From Bradyrhizobiaceae bacterium (GTDB lineage: Bacteria > Pseudomonadota > Alphaproteobacteria > Rhizobiales > Xanthobacteraceae): DNA of 13,034 nucleotides. The translations under genes and the position numbers were made by a program. The DNA is taken from contig JAEULX010000081.1 of NCBI GenBank assembly GCA_016793685.1, forward strand, positions 1-13,034, read 5' to 3'. The notes under the pieces were generated by a model that searched no databases, had not been told where the DNA came from, and saw nothing but the letters and a program-made list of their open reading frames with translations. Numbering within the stretch: the first letter of the stretch is position 1; each line of letters opens with the position of its first letter. This document shows, piece by piece, positions 6,889 through 13,034 of the stretch.

Positions 6889-8078
6889 GCGAGATCGTGC
6901 AAACGCCCGGGCGCGGCGCCGCTCCGACCATCGCCCTGGTCGCGACGGAAGCCTCCGGCGATCGCCTGGGGGGCGCGCTCATGCAGGCGATTGCGCGCCG
7001 CGTCCCCGGCGCGCGCTTTACCGGCGTCGGCGGTCCTGACATGGCCGCGCACGGCCTCGTCAGCCTGTTTCCGATCGACGACTTGGCGATCATCGGCTTC
7101 GTCGCCATCCTCGCGCGGTTGCCGTCGATCTTCCGCCATATCCGCGCTGCGGCCGACGCGGTGATCGCCGCGCAGCCGGACGTGCTGGTGATCATCGACA
7201 GCCCCGAATTCACCCACCGCGTGGCGCGCCGCGTGCGCGCCGCTGCGCCCGCCATCCCGATCGTCGATTACGTATCGCCGTCGGTCTGGGCCTGGCGCCC
7301 GTCGCGGGCGCGCGCCATGCGCGGCTATGTCGACCACGTGCTCGCGCTGCTGCCGTTCGAACCGGATGCGCTCGCCCGGCTCGGCGGGCCGCCCTGCGAT
7401 TTCGTCGGTCACCCGCTCGCGAGCGAAGTCGATCGCCTGCGCCCGGACGACAGCGACGCAGCGCGGCGGGCTGCGGACCCGCCGGTGGTCCTGGTGCTAC
7501 CGGGCAGCCGCTCGGGGGAGATCAAGCGGCACCTGTCGGTGTTCGGCGAAGCGATGACGATCCTCGCTGAGCGCTGCGGCCCGGTCGAAGCGGTTTTGCC
7601 GACCACGCCTTCGCTCGAAGCGCGGGTGCGCGCCGCGACCGCCGGCTGGCCGGTCAAGCCGCGGGTGGTTGCCGAAACCGCGGAGAAATGGGCGGCGTTT
7701 CGCCAAGCGCGCGCAGCGCTCGCGGCGTCGGGGACGGTGACGCTCGAACTCGCGCTCGCCGCCGTGCCGACGGTCGTCGCCTATCGCGTTCCACTGGTGG
7801 AGGAAGTGGTCGGGCGGCTGCTGATCAAGGTGCCGACCATCGTGCTCGCCAATCTGGTGCTGGGCGAGAACGTGATGCCGGAACTGCTGCAACGGCAGGT
7901 CGCGCCGGAGCCGCTCGCCGCCGCGCTTACGCCGCTGCTCGCCGACACGCCGGAACGCCGGCGCCAAGTCGCGGCGTTCGCACGCCTCGACGATGTGATG
8001 AAGATCGGCGCGGCAAACCCGAGCGAGGCCGCCGCGCAAATCGTGCTTGACTACATTCGCAGTGGCCGGCGCGCGTGA
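6885..8078 (+). CDS. lpxB: lipid-A-disaccharide synthase LpxB
   Basis: GT19 glycosyltransferase at the inner membrane face. It joins lipid X, made by LpxI just upstream, to UDP-2,3-diacylglucosamine to form the beta-1,6-linked disaccharide. The 397-residue product shows the family blocks in order. These are VATEASGDRLGGALM (N-terminal acceptor domain), GVGGPDM, IDSPEFTHRVARRVR, YVSPSVWAWRPSRA and FVGHPLASE. Then come VLPGSRSGEIKRHL (nucleotide-binding C-terminal domain), AASGTVTLELALAAVPTVVAYRV and a C-terminal helix. The length is normal. It starts within an ATGA overlap with lpxI and is the last gene of the run. Its stop lies 19 bases from the convergent gltA stop. The only structure there is a 6-base-pair stem over the stop codon, with no T-run. 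Confidence 0.97.
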   Translation: MSEIVQTPGRGAAPTIALVATEASGDRLGGALMQAIARRVPGARFTGVGGPDMAAHGLVSLFPIDDLAIIGFVAILARLPSIFRHIRAAADAVIAAQPDVLVIIDSPEFTHRVARRVRAAAPAIPIVDYVSPSVWAWRPSRARAMRGYVDHVLALLPFEPDALARLGGPPCDFVGHPLASEVDRLRPDDSDAARRAADPPVVLVLPGSRSGEIKRHLSVFGEAMTILAERCGPVEAVLPTTPSLEARVRAATAGWPVKPRVVAETAEKWAAFRQARAALAASGTVTLELALAAVPTVVAYRVPLVEEVVGRLLIKVPTIVLANLVLGENVMPELLQRQVAPEPLAAALTPLLADTPERRRQVAAFARLDDVMKIGAANPSEAAAQIVLDYIRSGRRA

Positions 8079-8097
8079 GCGCCGCGCGCGCGACGTT

Positions 8098-9399
8098 CTA
8101 TTTCCGCTTTCCGATCGCGACGTAATCGCGGCGCGTCTCGCCGGTGTAGAGCTGGCGCGGGCGGCCGATCTTCTGGCTCGGGTCCTCGATCATTTCCTTC
8201 CACTGGGCGATCCAGCCGACCGTGCGCGCGAGTGCGAACAGGACGGTGAACATCGTGGTGGGGAAGCCCATCGCCTTGAGCGTGATGCCCGAGTAGAAGT
8301 CGATGTTGGGATAGAGCTTCTTTTCGATGAAGTACTCGTCGTGCAGCGCGATCCGCTCGAGTTCCCGCGCCACTTCGAACAGGTCGTCATTCACGCCGGT
8401 TTCCGCCAGCACCTTGTGGCAGGTGGTCTGCATGATCTTGGCGCGCGGATCGTAGTTCTTGTAGACGCGGTGGCCGAAGCCCATCAGGCGGAAGGGATCG
8501 TTCTTGTCCTTCGCGCGGCGAATGAATTCCGGGATGCGCTCCGGCTTGCCGATTTCGCTGAGCATGTTCAGCGCGGCTTCGTTCGCGCCGCCGTGCGCGG
8601 GCCCCCAGAGGCAGGCGATGCCGGCGGCGATGCAGGCGAACGGATTGGCCGCGGACGAGCCGGCCAGCCGCACCGTCGAGGTCGAGGCGTTCTGTTCGTG
8701 GTCCGCGTGCAGGATGAAGATGCGGTCCATGGCGCGCGCGAGCAGCGGGTTGACCTCGTATTCTTCGCACGGCACCGCAAAGCACATGCGCAGGAAGTTC
8801 GACGCGTAGTCGAGGTCGTTCTTGGGATAGATGAACGGCTGGCCGATCACGTATTTGTAGGCCATCGCCGCCAGGGTCGGCATCTTCGCGATCAGGCGGT
8901 AGGAGGCGATCATCCGCTGGTGCGGATCGGAGATATCGGTCGAGTCGTGATAGAACGCCGACAATGCGCCGACGCAGCCGACCATCAACGCCATCGGATG
9001 CGCGTCCCGGCGGAAGCCCTGGTAGAACCGCGCCATCTGCTCATGGATCATGGTGTGGCGGGTGACCGTGCGGTCGAAATCCGCCTTTTGCGCCGTCGTC
9101 GGCAGCTCGCCATAGAGCAGCAGATAGCAGGTTTCCAGGAAGTCGCCGTGCTCGGCGAGCTGCTCGATCGGATAGCCGCGATAGAGCAGGATGCCTTCGT
9201 CGCCGTCGATGAAGGTGATCTTCGACTCGCAGCTTGCCGTCGAGGTAAAGCCGGGATCGTAAGTGAAGGTGCCGGCAAGATCGTAAAGCTTGCTGATGTC
9301 GACGACATCAGGACCCACGGTCCCTTGATAGACCGGAAAATCGAAGTTCTTGTTGCCGATCGTCAGGGTTCCGGTCTTTCCGCCCGTCTTCGCGTCCAT
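8098..9399 (-). CDS. gltA: citrate synthase, type II hexameric
   Basis: Condenses oxaloacetate with acetyl-CoA to citrate, the entry step of the TCA cycle. The 433-residue product aligns along its length with E. coli GltA at an offset of +5. Catalytic His264, His305 and Asp362 are His269 (WGPAHGGANEA), His310 (MGFGHRVYKNYDPRAK) and Asp367 (NIDFYSGI). HADHEQNAS (from His231) and the small N-terminal beta domain (TLTIGNKNFDFPVYQGTVGPDVVDI in pieces) are typical of the Gram-negative NADH-sensitive type. Cys211 lies at the place of E. coli Cys206, which belongs to the NADH site. GAGGA sits 4 bases before the ATG (9404-9408 on the complement). The gene follows gltX on the same strand with 151 bases between, and is convergent with lpxB; this placement beside lpxB is common in Hyphomicrobiales. 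Confidence 0.97.
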   Translation of the reverse strand: MDAKTGGKTGTLTIGNKNFDFPVYQGTVGPDVVDISKLYDLAGTFTYDPGFTSTASCESKITFIDGDEGILLYRGYPIEQLAEHGDFLETCYLLLYGELPTTAQKADFDRTVTRHTMIHEQMARFYQGFRRDAHPMALMVGCVGALSAFYHDSTDISDPHQRMIASYRLIAKMPTLAAMAYKYVIGQPFIYPKNDLDYASNFLRMCFAVPCEEYEVNPLLARAMDRIFILHADHEQNASTSTVRLAGSSAANPFACIAAGIACLWGPAHGGANEAALNMLSEIGKPERIPEFIRRAKDKNDPFRLMGFGHRVYKNYDPRAKIMQTTCHKVLAETGVNDDLFEVARELERIALHDEYFIEKKLYPNIDFYSGITLKAMGFPTTMFTVLFALARTVGWIAQWKEMIEDPSQKIGRPRQLYTGETRRDYVAIGKRK

Positions 9400-9510
9400 G
9401 GAATCCTCGATTGGTAGGGGTCAAACGAGCCTGCAGCCGCTCGCCGGCACGCTGAGTGTGGATCGGCGAGGTTTCCCGCCTCGCGTAGCGCATCTACCGG
9501 CGGGTCACAA

Positions 9511-9533
9511 GACGGCGGTTCGTCTAGGCCGTC
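9511..9533 (-). terminator. possible hairpin terminator after gltX
   Basis: On the - strand, GACGGC and GCCGTC form a 6-base-pair stem around an 11-base loop, 17 bases after the gltX stop, followed by only a short TTGT. The tail is too weak for a confident intrinsic terminator. It may partly separate gltX from gltA. A second weak stem (9466-9484, GCGAGG/CCTCGC) lies nearer gltA. No convincing gltA promoter is visible between the two genes. Confidence 0.25.
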
Positions 9534-9550
9534 CGCAGGAGCGCGCGGCG

Positions 9551-11035
9551 TCACCGACCCGATATGGTGTCGGCCGGCGCCGGGCGGGAGGGGGCTGCGC
9601 CCACCGCCGCGGCGGCTTCCGCCTGGTCGCCAATCCGTGCGAGGCACTCGGGCTTCCCGAGCACCGCCAGCACATCGAAGATGCCGGGAGACGTCGTGCG
9701 CCCGGTGAGCGCCGCCCGCAGCGGCTGGGCGACGGCGCCGAGCTTCAGCGCCCGGCTTTCGGCAAAGCTGCGGATCGCCGCTTCCGTCGTCGCCGCCGTC
9801 CAGGGGTCGACCTCGGCCAACGCGCCGGCGAGCCCGCGCAGCATCGCCCGCGCCTCCGCGGTGAGCAGCGCCTGCGCCTTCTCCTCGACCGGAAGCGGCC
9901 GCTCGGCGTACAGGTAACGCGCCTGATCGATCAATTCGATCAAGGTCTTGGCGCGCTCCTTCAAGCCCGGCATCGCCGCCAGCAGCTTGTCCCGGAGCGG
10001 CGCATCGAGCTTGGCCGCGAGCTCGGGTCCATTGGCGATGTAGGGAAGCAGGCCTTCGATGTCGGCGAGCAGTTCGCGATCGCTCGCCGCCCGCAAATAG
10101 TGGCCGTTGAGGCTCTCCAGCTTGGCGAAATCGAAGCGGGCAGGGGAGCGGCCGATCTGCGGGAGATCGAAGGCGGCGATCATCTCCTCGGTCGAAAAGA
10201 TTTCCTGGTCGCCGTGGCTCCAGCCGAGCCGCACCAGGTAGTTCCGCACCGCCGGCGGCAGGAAGCCCATCGCCCGGTAGGCGTCGACGCCGAGCGCGCC
10301 GTGGCGCTTGGACAGCTTCGAGCCGTCGGGCCCGTGGATCAGCGGGATGTGCGCCATGATCGGCGCTTCCCAGCCGAGCGCGTCGTAGATCTGCTTCTGA
10401 CGGGCGGCGTTGGTGAGGTGATCGTCGCCGCGGATGATGTGGGTGACGCCCATGTCGTGGTCGTCGACCACCACGGCGAGCATGTAGGTCGGCGTGCCGT
10501 CGGAACGCAGCAGCACGAGGTCGTCGAGATGCTCGTTCTGCCAGGCGACGCGGCCCTGGACCTGATCGTCGATCACCGTCTCCCCCGTCAGCGGGGATTT
10601 GAGGCGGACGACGGGCGCCACGCCCTCGGGCGCCTCCGATGAGTGGCGATCGCGCCAGCCGCCGTTGTAGAGCCGCGTCCGGCCCTCCTGGCGCGCCTTC
10701 TCGCGCATCTCGTCGAGTTCGGCCTGGGAGGCGTAGCAGAGATAGGCGCCGCCGGAGGCAAGCAGCCCCTCGGCCACCTCGCGGTGCCGCGCCGCGCGCG
10801 AAAACTGGTAGATGGCGTCGCCGTCCCAGTCGATGCCGAGCCAGCTCAGCCCATCGAGGATGGCGTCGATCGCCGCCTGCGTCGATCGCTCGCGATCGGT
10901 ATCCTCGATGCGCAGCAGCATCTTGCCGCCCCTTCCACGGGCGTACAGCCAGTTGAACAGCGCGGTCCGCGCCCCGCCGATATGCAGGAATCCGGTCGGC
11001 GAGGGAGCAAAGCGGGTGACGACGGTTTTGGTCAT
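9551..11035 (-). CDS. gltX: glutamate--tRNA ligase
   Basis: Class Ib aminoacyl-tRNA synthetase charging tRNA(Glu). In bacteria without GlnRS it also mischarges tRNA(Gln). The 494-residue product has the HIGH-type motif as HIGG (residues 18-21, in RFAPSPTGFLHIGGARTA) and the KMSKS-type motif as KLSKR (240-244). Between them are the connective domain and the DDHDMGVTHIIRGDDH and YDALGWEAPIMAHIPLI blocks. The rest is the all-helical anticodon-binding part. The length is ordinary for the family. The start MTKTVVTRFAPSPTG is the normal family N-terminus, with AAGG 6 bases upstream of the ATG. A divergent glnS is next door, so this GluRS need not serve tRNA(Gln). Whether it has a discriminating anticodon pocket could not be settled by eye. 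Downstream on the same strand is gltA. Confidence 0.97.
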   Translation of the reverse strand: MTKTVVTRFAPSPTGFLHIGGARTALFNWLYARGRGGKMLLRIEDTDRERSTQAAIDAILDGLSWLGIDWDGDAIYQFSRAARHREVAEGLLASGGAYLCYASQAELDEMREKARQEGRTRLYNGGWRDRHSSEAPEGVAPVVRLKSPLTGETVIDDQVQGRVAWQNEHLDDLVLLRSDGTPTYMLAVVVDDHDMGVTHIIRGDDHLTNAARQKQIYDALGWEAPIMAHIPLIHGPDGSKLSKRHGALGVDAYRAMGFLPPAVRNYLVRLGWSHGDQEIFSTEEMIAAFDLPQIGRSPARFDFAKLESLNGHYLRAASDRELLADIEGLLPYIANGPELAAKLDAPLRDKLLAAMPGLKERAKTLIELIDQARYLYAERPLPVEEKAQALLTAEARAMLRGLAGALAEVDPWTAATTEAAIRSFAESRALKLGAVAQPLRAALTGRTTSPGIFDVLAVLGKPECLARIGDQAEAAAAVGAAPSRPAPADTISGR

Positions 11036-11110
11036 GGCGCCTTGGTGGAGGGCCCGAGGGCGGCGGACGCTCCTCGTAGCACAGGTGGGATCGAGAGCAA
11101 TCGGGCGGGG

Positions 11111-11122
11111 ACGCCGCGGCGT
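11111..11122. repeat. perfect 12-base palindrome in the gltX-glnS divergent gap
   Basis: ACGCCGCGGCGT equals its own reverse complement. It lies in the 221-base region from which gltX and glnS diverge. On the gltX side, a weak promoter-like pair follows it: TTGCTC at 11095-11100 and TACGAG at 11073-11078, both read on the - strand and 16 bases apart. It could bind a dimeric regulator of both synthetases, but GC-only palindromes arise easily in such DNA. Nothing else in the gap is recognisable apart from a short stem (11219-11235, CCGCG/CGCGG) ahead of glnS. Confidence 0.25.
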
Positions 11123-11256
11123 TCAGCAACCGATCATGTGGGGAGGCGATGCGGCGGTTTTAGGGGGGTGGATTGCCGCTTGGCGCAATGTCGCGAATTT
11201 GGCACAAACCTTGACCCGCCGCGCGAGCGCCGCGGTCTTGAACCCGGACAGGAATT

Positions 11257-12936
11257 ATGACGGCAGCCGAAACGATAACCACCGAAGCGGGACGCGACTT
11301 CATCCGCGACATCATCCAGGCGGACATCGACGCCGGCCGCCACAAAGAGATCGTAACCCGCTTTCCGCCGGAACCGAACGGTTATCTGCATATCGGTCAC
11401 GCCAAGTCGATCTGCTTGAATTTCGGGGTCGCAGCGGAGTTCGGCGGCCGCTGCCACCTGCGCTTCGACGACACCAACCCGGTGAAGGAGGAGCAGGAAT
11501 ATATCGATTCGATCGAGCGCGACGTGCGCTGGCTCGGCTTCGATTGGGGCCGGCACCTTTACTACGCGTCCGACTATTTTGAACAGCTCTATGCCTGGGC
11601 CGAGTACCTGATCCAGGGCGGCAAGGCCTTTGTGGACGATCAGTCGCAGGAGGCGATCCGCGCCACCCGCGGCACGCTCACCGAGCCGGGTCAGAACAGC
11701 CCGTTCCGCGAGCGACCGATCGAGGAGAACCTCGATCTGTTCCGCCGCATGCGCGCCGGCGAGTTTCCCAACGGCGCCCGCGTGCTGCGCGCCAAGATCG
11801 ACATGGCGGCCGGCAACATCAATCTCCGCGACCCGGTGCTCTATCGCATTCTGCATGCGAGCCATCCGCGCACCGGCGAGGCGTGGTGCATCTATCCCAG
11901 CTACGACTTCGCCCACGGCCAGTCGGACGCGATCGAGTGCATCACCCATTCGATCTGCACGCTCGAGTTCGAGGACCATCGTCCGCTCTATGATTGGTTC
12001 ATCGACAATCTGCCGGTGCCCTCGAAGCCGCACCAGTACGAGTTCGCGCGTCTCAACCTGACCTACACGGTGCTCTCCAAGCGCGTCCTGACGACTCTGG
12101 TGCGCGAAGGCTTGGTCTCGGGCTGGGATGATCCGCGCATGCCGACGCTCGCCGGCCTGCGCCGGCGCGGCGTGCCGCCGGAGGCGCTGCGCGATTTCGC
12201 GAAACGCATCGGCGTCGCCAAGGCCAACAGCGTGGTCGACGTGGCGATGCTCGATTTCTCGGTGCGCGAGGTTCTCAATCGCACGGCCGAGCGCCGGATG
12301 GCGGTGCTCAAGCCGCTGAAGGTCGTGATCGAGAACTATCCGGACGGGCAGACCGAGGAGCTCGAAGCGCTCAACCATCCGGACGATCCGGCGAGCACCC
12401 GCAAGGTCACGTTCGGCCGCGAACTCTATGTCGAGCGCGACGACTTCATGGAGAACCCGCCGAAGAAGTTTCACCGGCTGTCGGTGGGCCGCGAAGTGCG
12501 GCTGCGCTTCGCCTACTTCATCACCTGCCGCGAGGTCGTCAAGGACGCTGCCGGCGAGGTGGTCGAACTGCGCTGCACTTACGATCCGGCGACCAAGGGC
12601 GGCAACGCGCCCGACGGCCGCAAGGTGCAGGGGACGATCCATTGGGTCTCGGCCGCCGCGGCCGTTCCGGCCGAGGTCCGCCTGTACAATCATCTGTTCC
12701 GGAATGCGGCGCCGAACGTCGCGGACTTCGCCTCCGAGATCAATCCGCAGTCGCTGGAGGTGCTCGCGGACTGCAAGCTCGAGCCCTCGCTCGCGGCGAT
12801 CCCGGCAGGGCAGGCGGTGCAGTTCGAGCGCCAGGGCTATTTCTGTCCCGATGGGGACTCGCGGCCCGACCGCCTGGTGTTCAACCGCACCATCGGGCTG
12901 CGCGACACCTGGGCCAAAGTGAAAGGCGGGGGGTGA
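11257..12936 (+). CDS. glnS: glutamine--tRNA ligase
   Basis: Class Ib synthetase that charges tRNA(Gln) directly with glutamine, in place of the GluRS plus GatCAB route. The 559-residue product follows E. coli GlnRS from end to end. It has FPPEPNGYLHIGHAKS (HIGH at 45-48), LRFDDTNPVKEE, LRAKIDMA, WCIYPSYDFAHGQSDA and THSICTLEF. The KMSKS motif reads VLSKR (LSKR at 273-276), followed by GWDDPRMPTLAGLRRRG. Two beta-barrels for the anticodon follow (about 340-545), with KVQGTIHWVSA and FNRTIGLRDTWAKV at the end. No C-terminal GatB-type YqeY domain is fused. The start matches the family N-terminus, with CAGGAA just before the ATG. Divergent from gltX, it may share regulation with it. GlnRS is patchy in Alphaproteobacteria, which suggests gain by transfer somewhere in the lineage; base composition here does not differ from the neighbours. 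Confidence 0.97.
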   Translation: MTAAETITTEAGRDFIRDIIQADIDAGRHKEIVTRFPPEPNGYLHIGHAKSICLNFGVAAEFGGRCHLRFDDTNPVKEEQEYIDSIERDVRWLGFDWGRHLYYASDYFEQLYAWAEYLIQGGKAFVDDQSQEAIRATRGTLTEPGQNSPFRERPIEENLDLFRRMRAGEFPNGARVLRAKIDMAAGNINLRDPVLYRILHASHPRTGEAWCIYPSYDFAHGQSDAIECITHSICTLEFEDHRPLYDWFIDNLPVPSKPHQYEFARLNLTYTVLSKRVLTTLVREGLVSGWDDPRMPTLAGLRRRGVPPEALRDFAKRIGVAKANSVVDVAMLDFSVREVLNRTAERRMAVLKPLKVVIENYPDGQTEELEALNHPDDPASTRKVTFGRELYVERDDFMENPPKKFHRLSVGREVRLRFAYFITCREVVKDAAGEVVELRCTYDPATKGGNAPDGRKVQGTIHWVSAAAAVPAEVRLYNHLFRNAAPNVADFASEINPQSLEVLADCKLEPSLAAIPAGQAVQFERQGYFCPDGDSRPDRLVFNRTIGLRDTWAKVKGGG

Positions 12937-13034
12937 TTCTCCCAACGCCGGGCTTTGCTCCGCGCGCAAACGTTTCCGTTGTGTTCATCGTGAAGATCGC
13001 GCGACGATAGAATAGCCTTCGGGCCTCACATCTG

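Noticed and set aside
8067..8084. Possible terminator between convergent lpxB and gltA (CGGCGC/GCGCCG stem)
   Set aside because: Six base pairs overlapping the lpxB stop, with no T-run on either strand; expected by chance in alternating GC sequence.
8047..9417. 456-codon open frame on the + strand over gltA
   Set aside because: Antisense shadow. The - strand encodes a complete citrate synthase with all catalytic residues; the + product is low-complexity Arg/Ala/Val with no motif.
9350..11129. Long open frames over gltX (430 codons on +, 588 codons on - in another frame)
   Set aside because: Shadows of gltX; neither has recognisable domains, while the chosen frame contains the HIGH- and KMSKS-type motifs.
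11134..12969. 611-codon open frame antisense to glnS
   Set aside because: Antisense shadow of a certain gene; His/Arg/Ala-rich translation without any family signature.
12937..13034. Small hairpins after glnS (ATCGT/ACGAT and a GCC-TTCG-GGC tetraloop near the end)
   Set aside because: Stems of five and three base pairs without a T-run; not enough to call a terminator, and the sequence ends before any further support.

Overview
The window is GC-rich, densely coding chromosomal DNA. It most resembles an alphaproteobacterium of the order Hyphomicrobiales (Bradyrhizobium / Xanthobacteraceae neighbourhood). Evidence for this is the gene order rseP-bamA-lpxD-fabZ-lpxA-lpxI-lpxB followed by a convergent gltA, the use of LpxI rather than LpxH for the pyrophosphatase step, and the protein sequences as I recall the families. 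No database search was possible, so the assignment below order level is a guess.

Left block (1-8078, all + strand): the 3' part of an RseP/MmpA-type site-2 protease; a 140-base gap with a candidate promoter and a perfect 12-base palindrome; then the outer-membrane run bamA, lpxD, fabZ, lpxA, lpxI, lpxB. From lpxD on the spacing is very tight (13 and 4 bases, then two 4-base ATGA overlaps), so these five genes are almost certainly one transcription unit, probably with bamA. FabZ sits at the branch where (R)-3-hydroxyacyl-ACP goes either to fatty-acid elongation or to lipid A. LpxA, LpxD, LpxI and LpxB carry out four of the early lipid A steps, and BamA inserts outer-membrane barrels. LpxC, LpxK and the later enzymes are not here, nor is a skp/ompH gene between bamA and lpxD.

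Right block (8098-12936): citrate synthase gltA and glutamyl-tRNA synthetase gltX both lie on the - strand, gltA convergent with lpxB. Glutaminyl-tRNA synthetase glnS lies on the + strand, divergent from gltX across a 221-base gap. A true GlnRS beside GluRS is notable in an alphaproteobacterium, because many members of the class make Gln-tRNA indirectly with GatCAB.

No mobile element, tRNA, rRNA, CRISPR array, phage or toxin gene was seen, and no gene-free stretch exceeds about 220 bases. This is a core housekeeping region. I found no sign of a new multi-gene system. The points most worth a second look are the unusual substitutions in the LpxA active site, the glnS/gltX pair, and the palindrome in the bamA leader.
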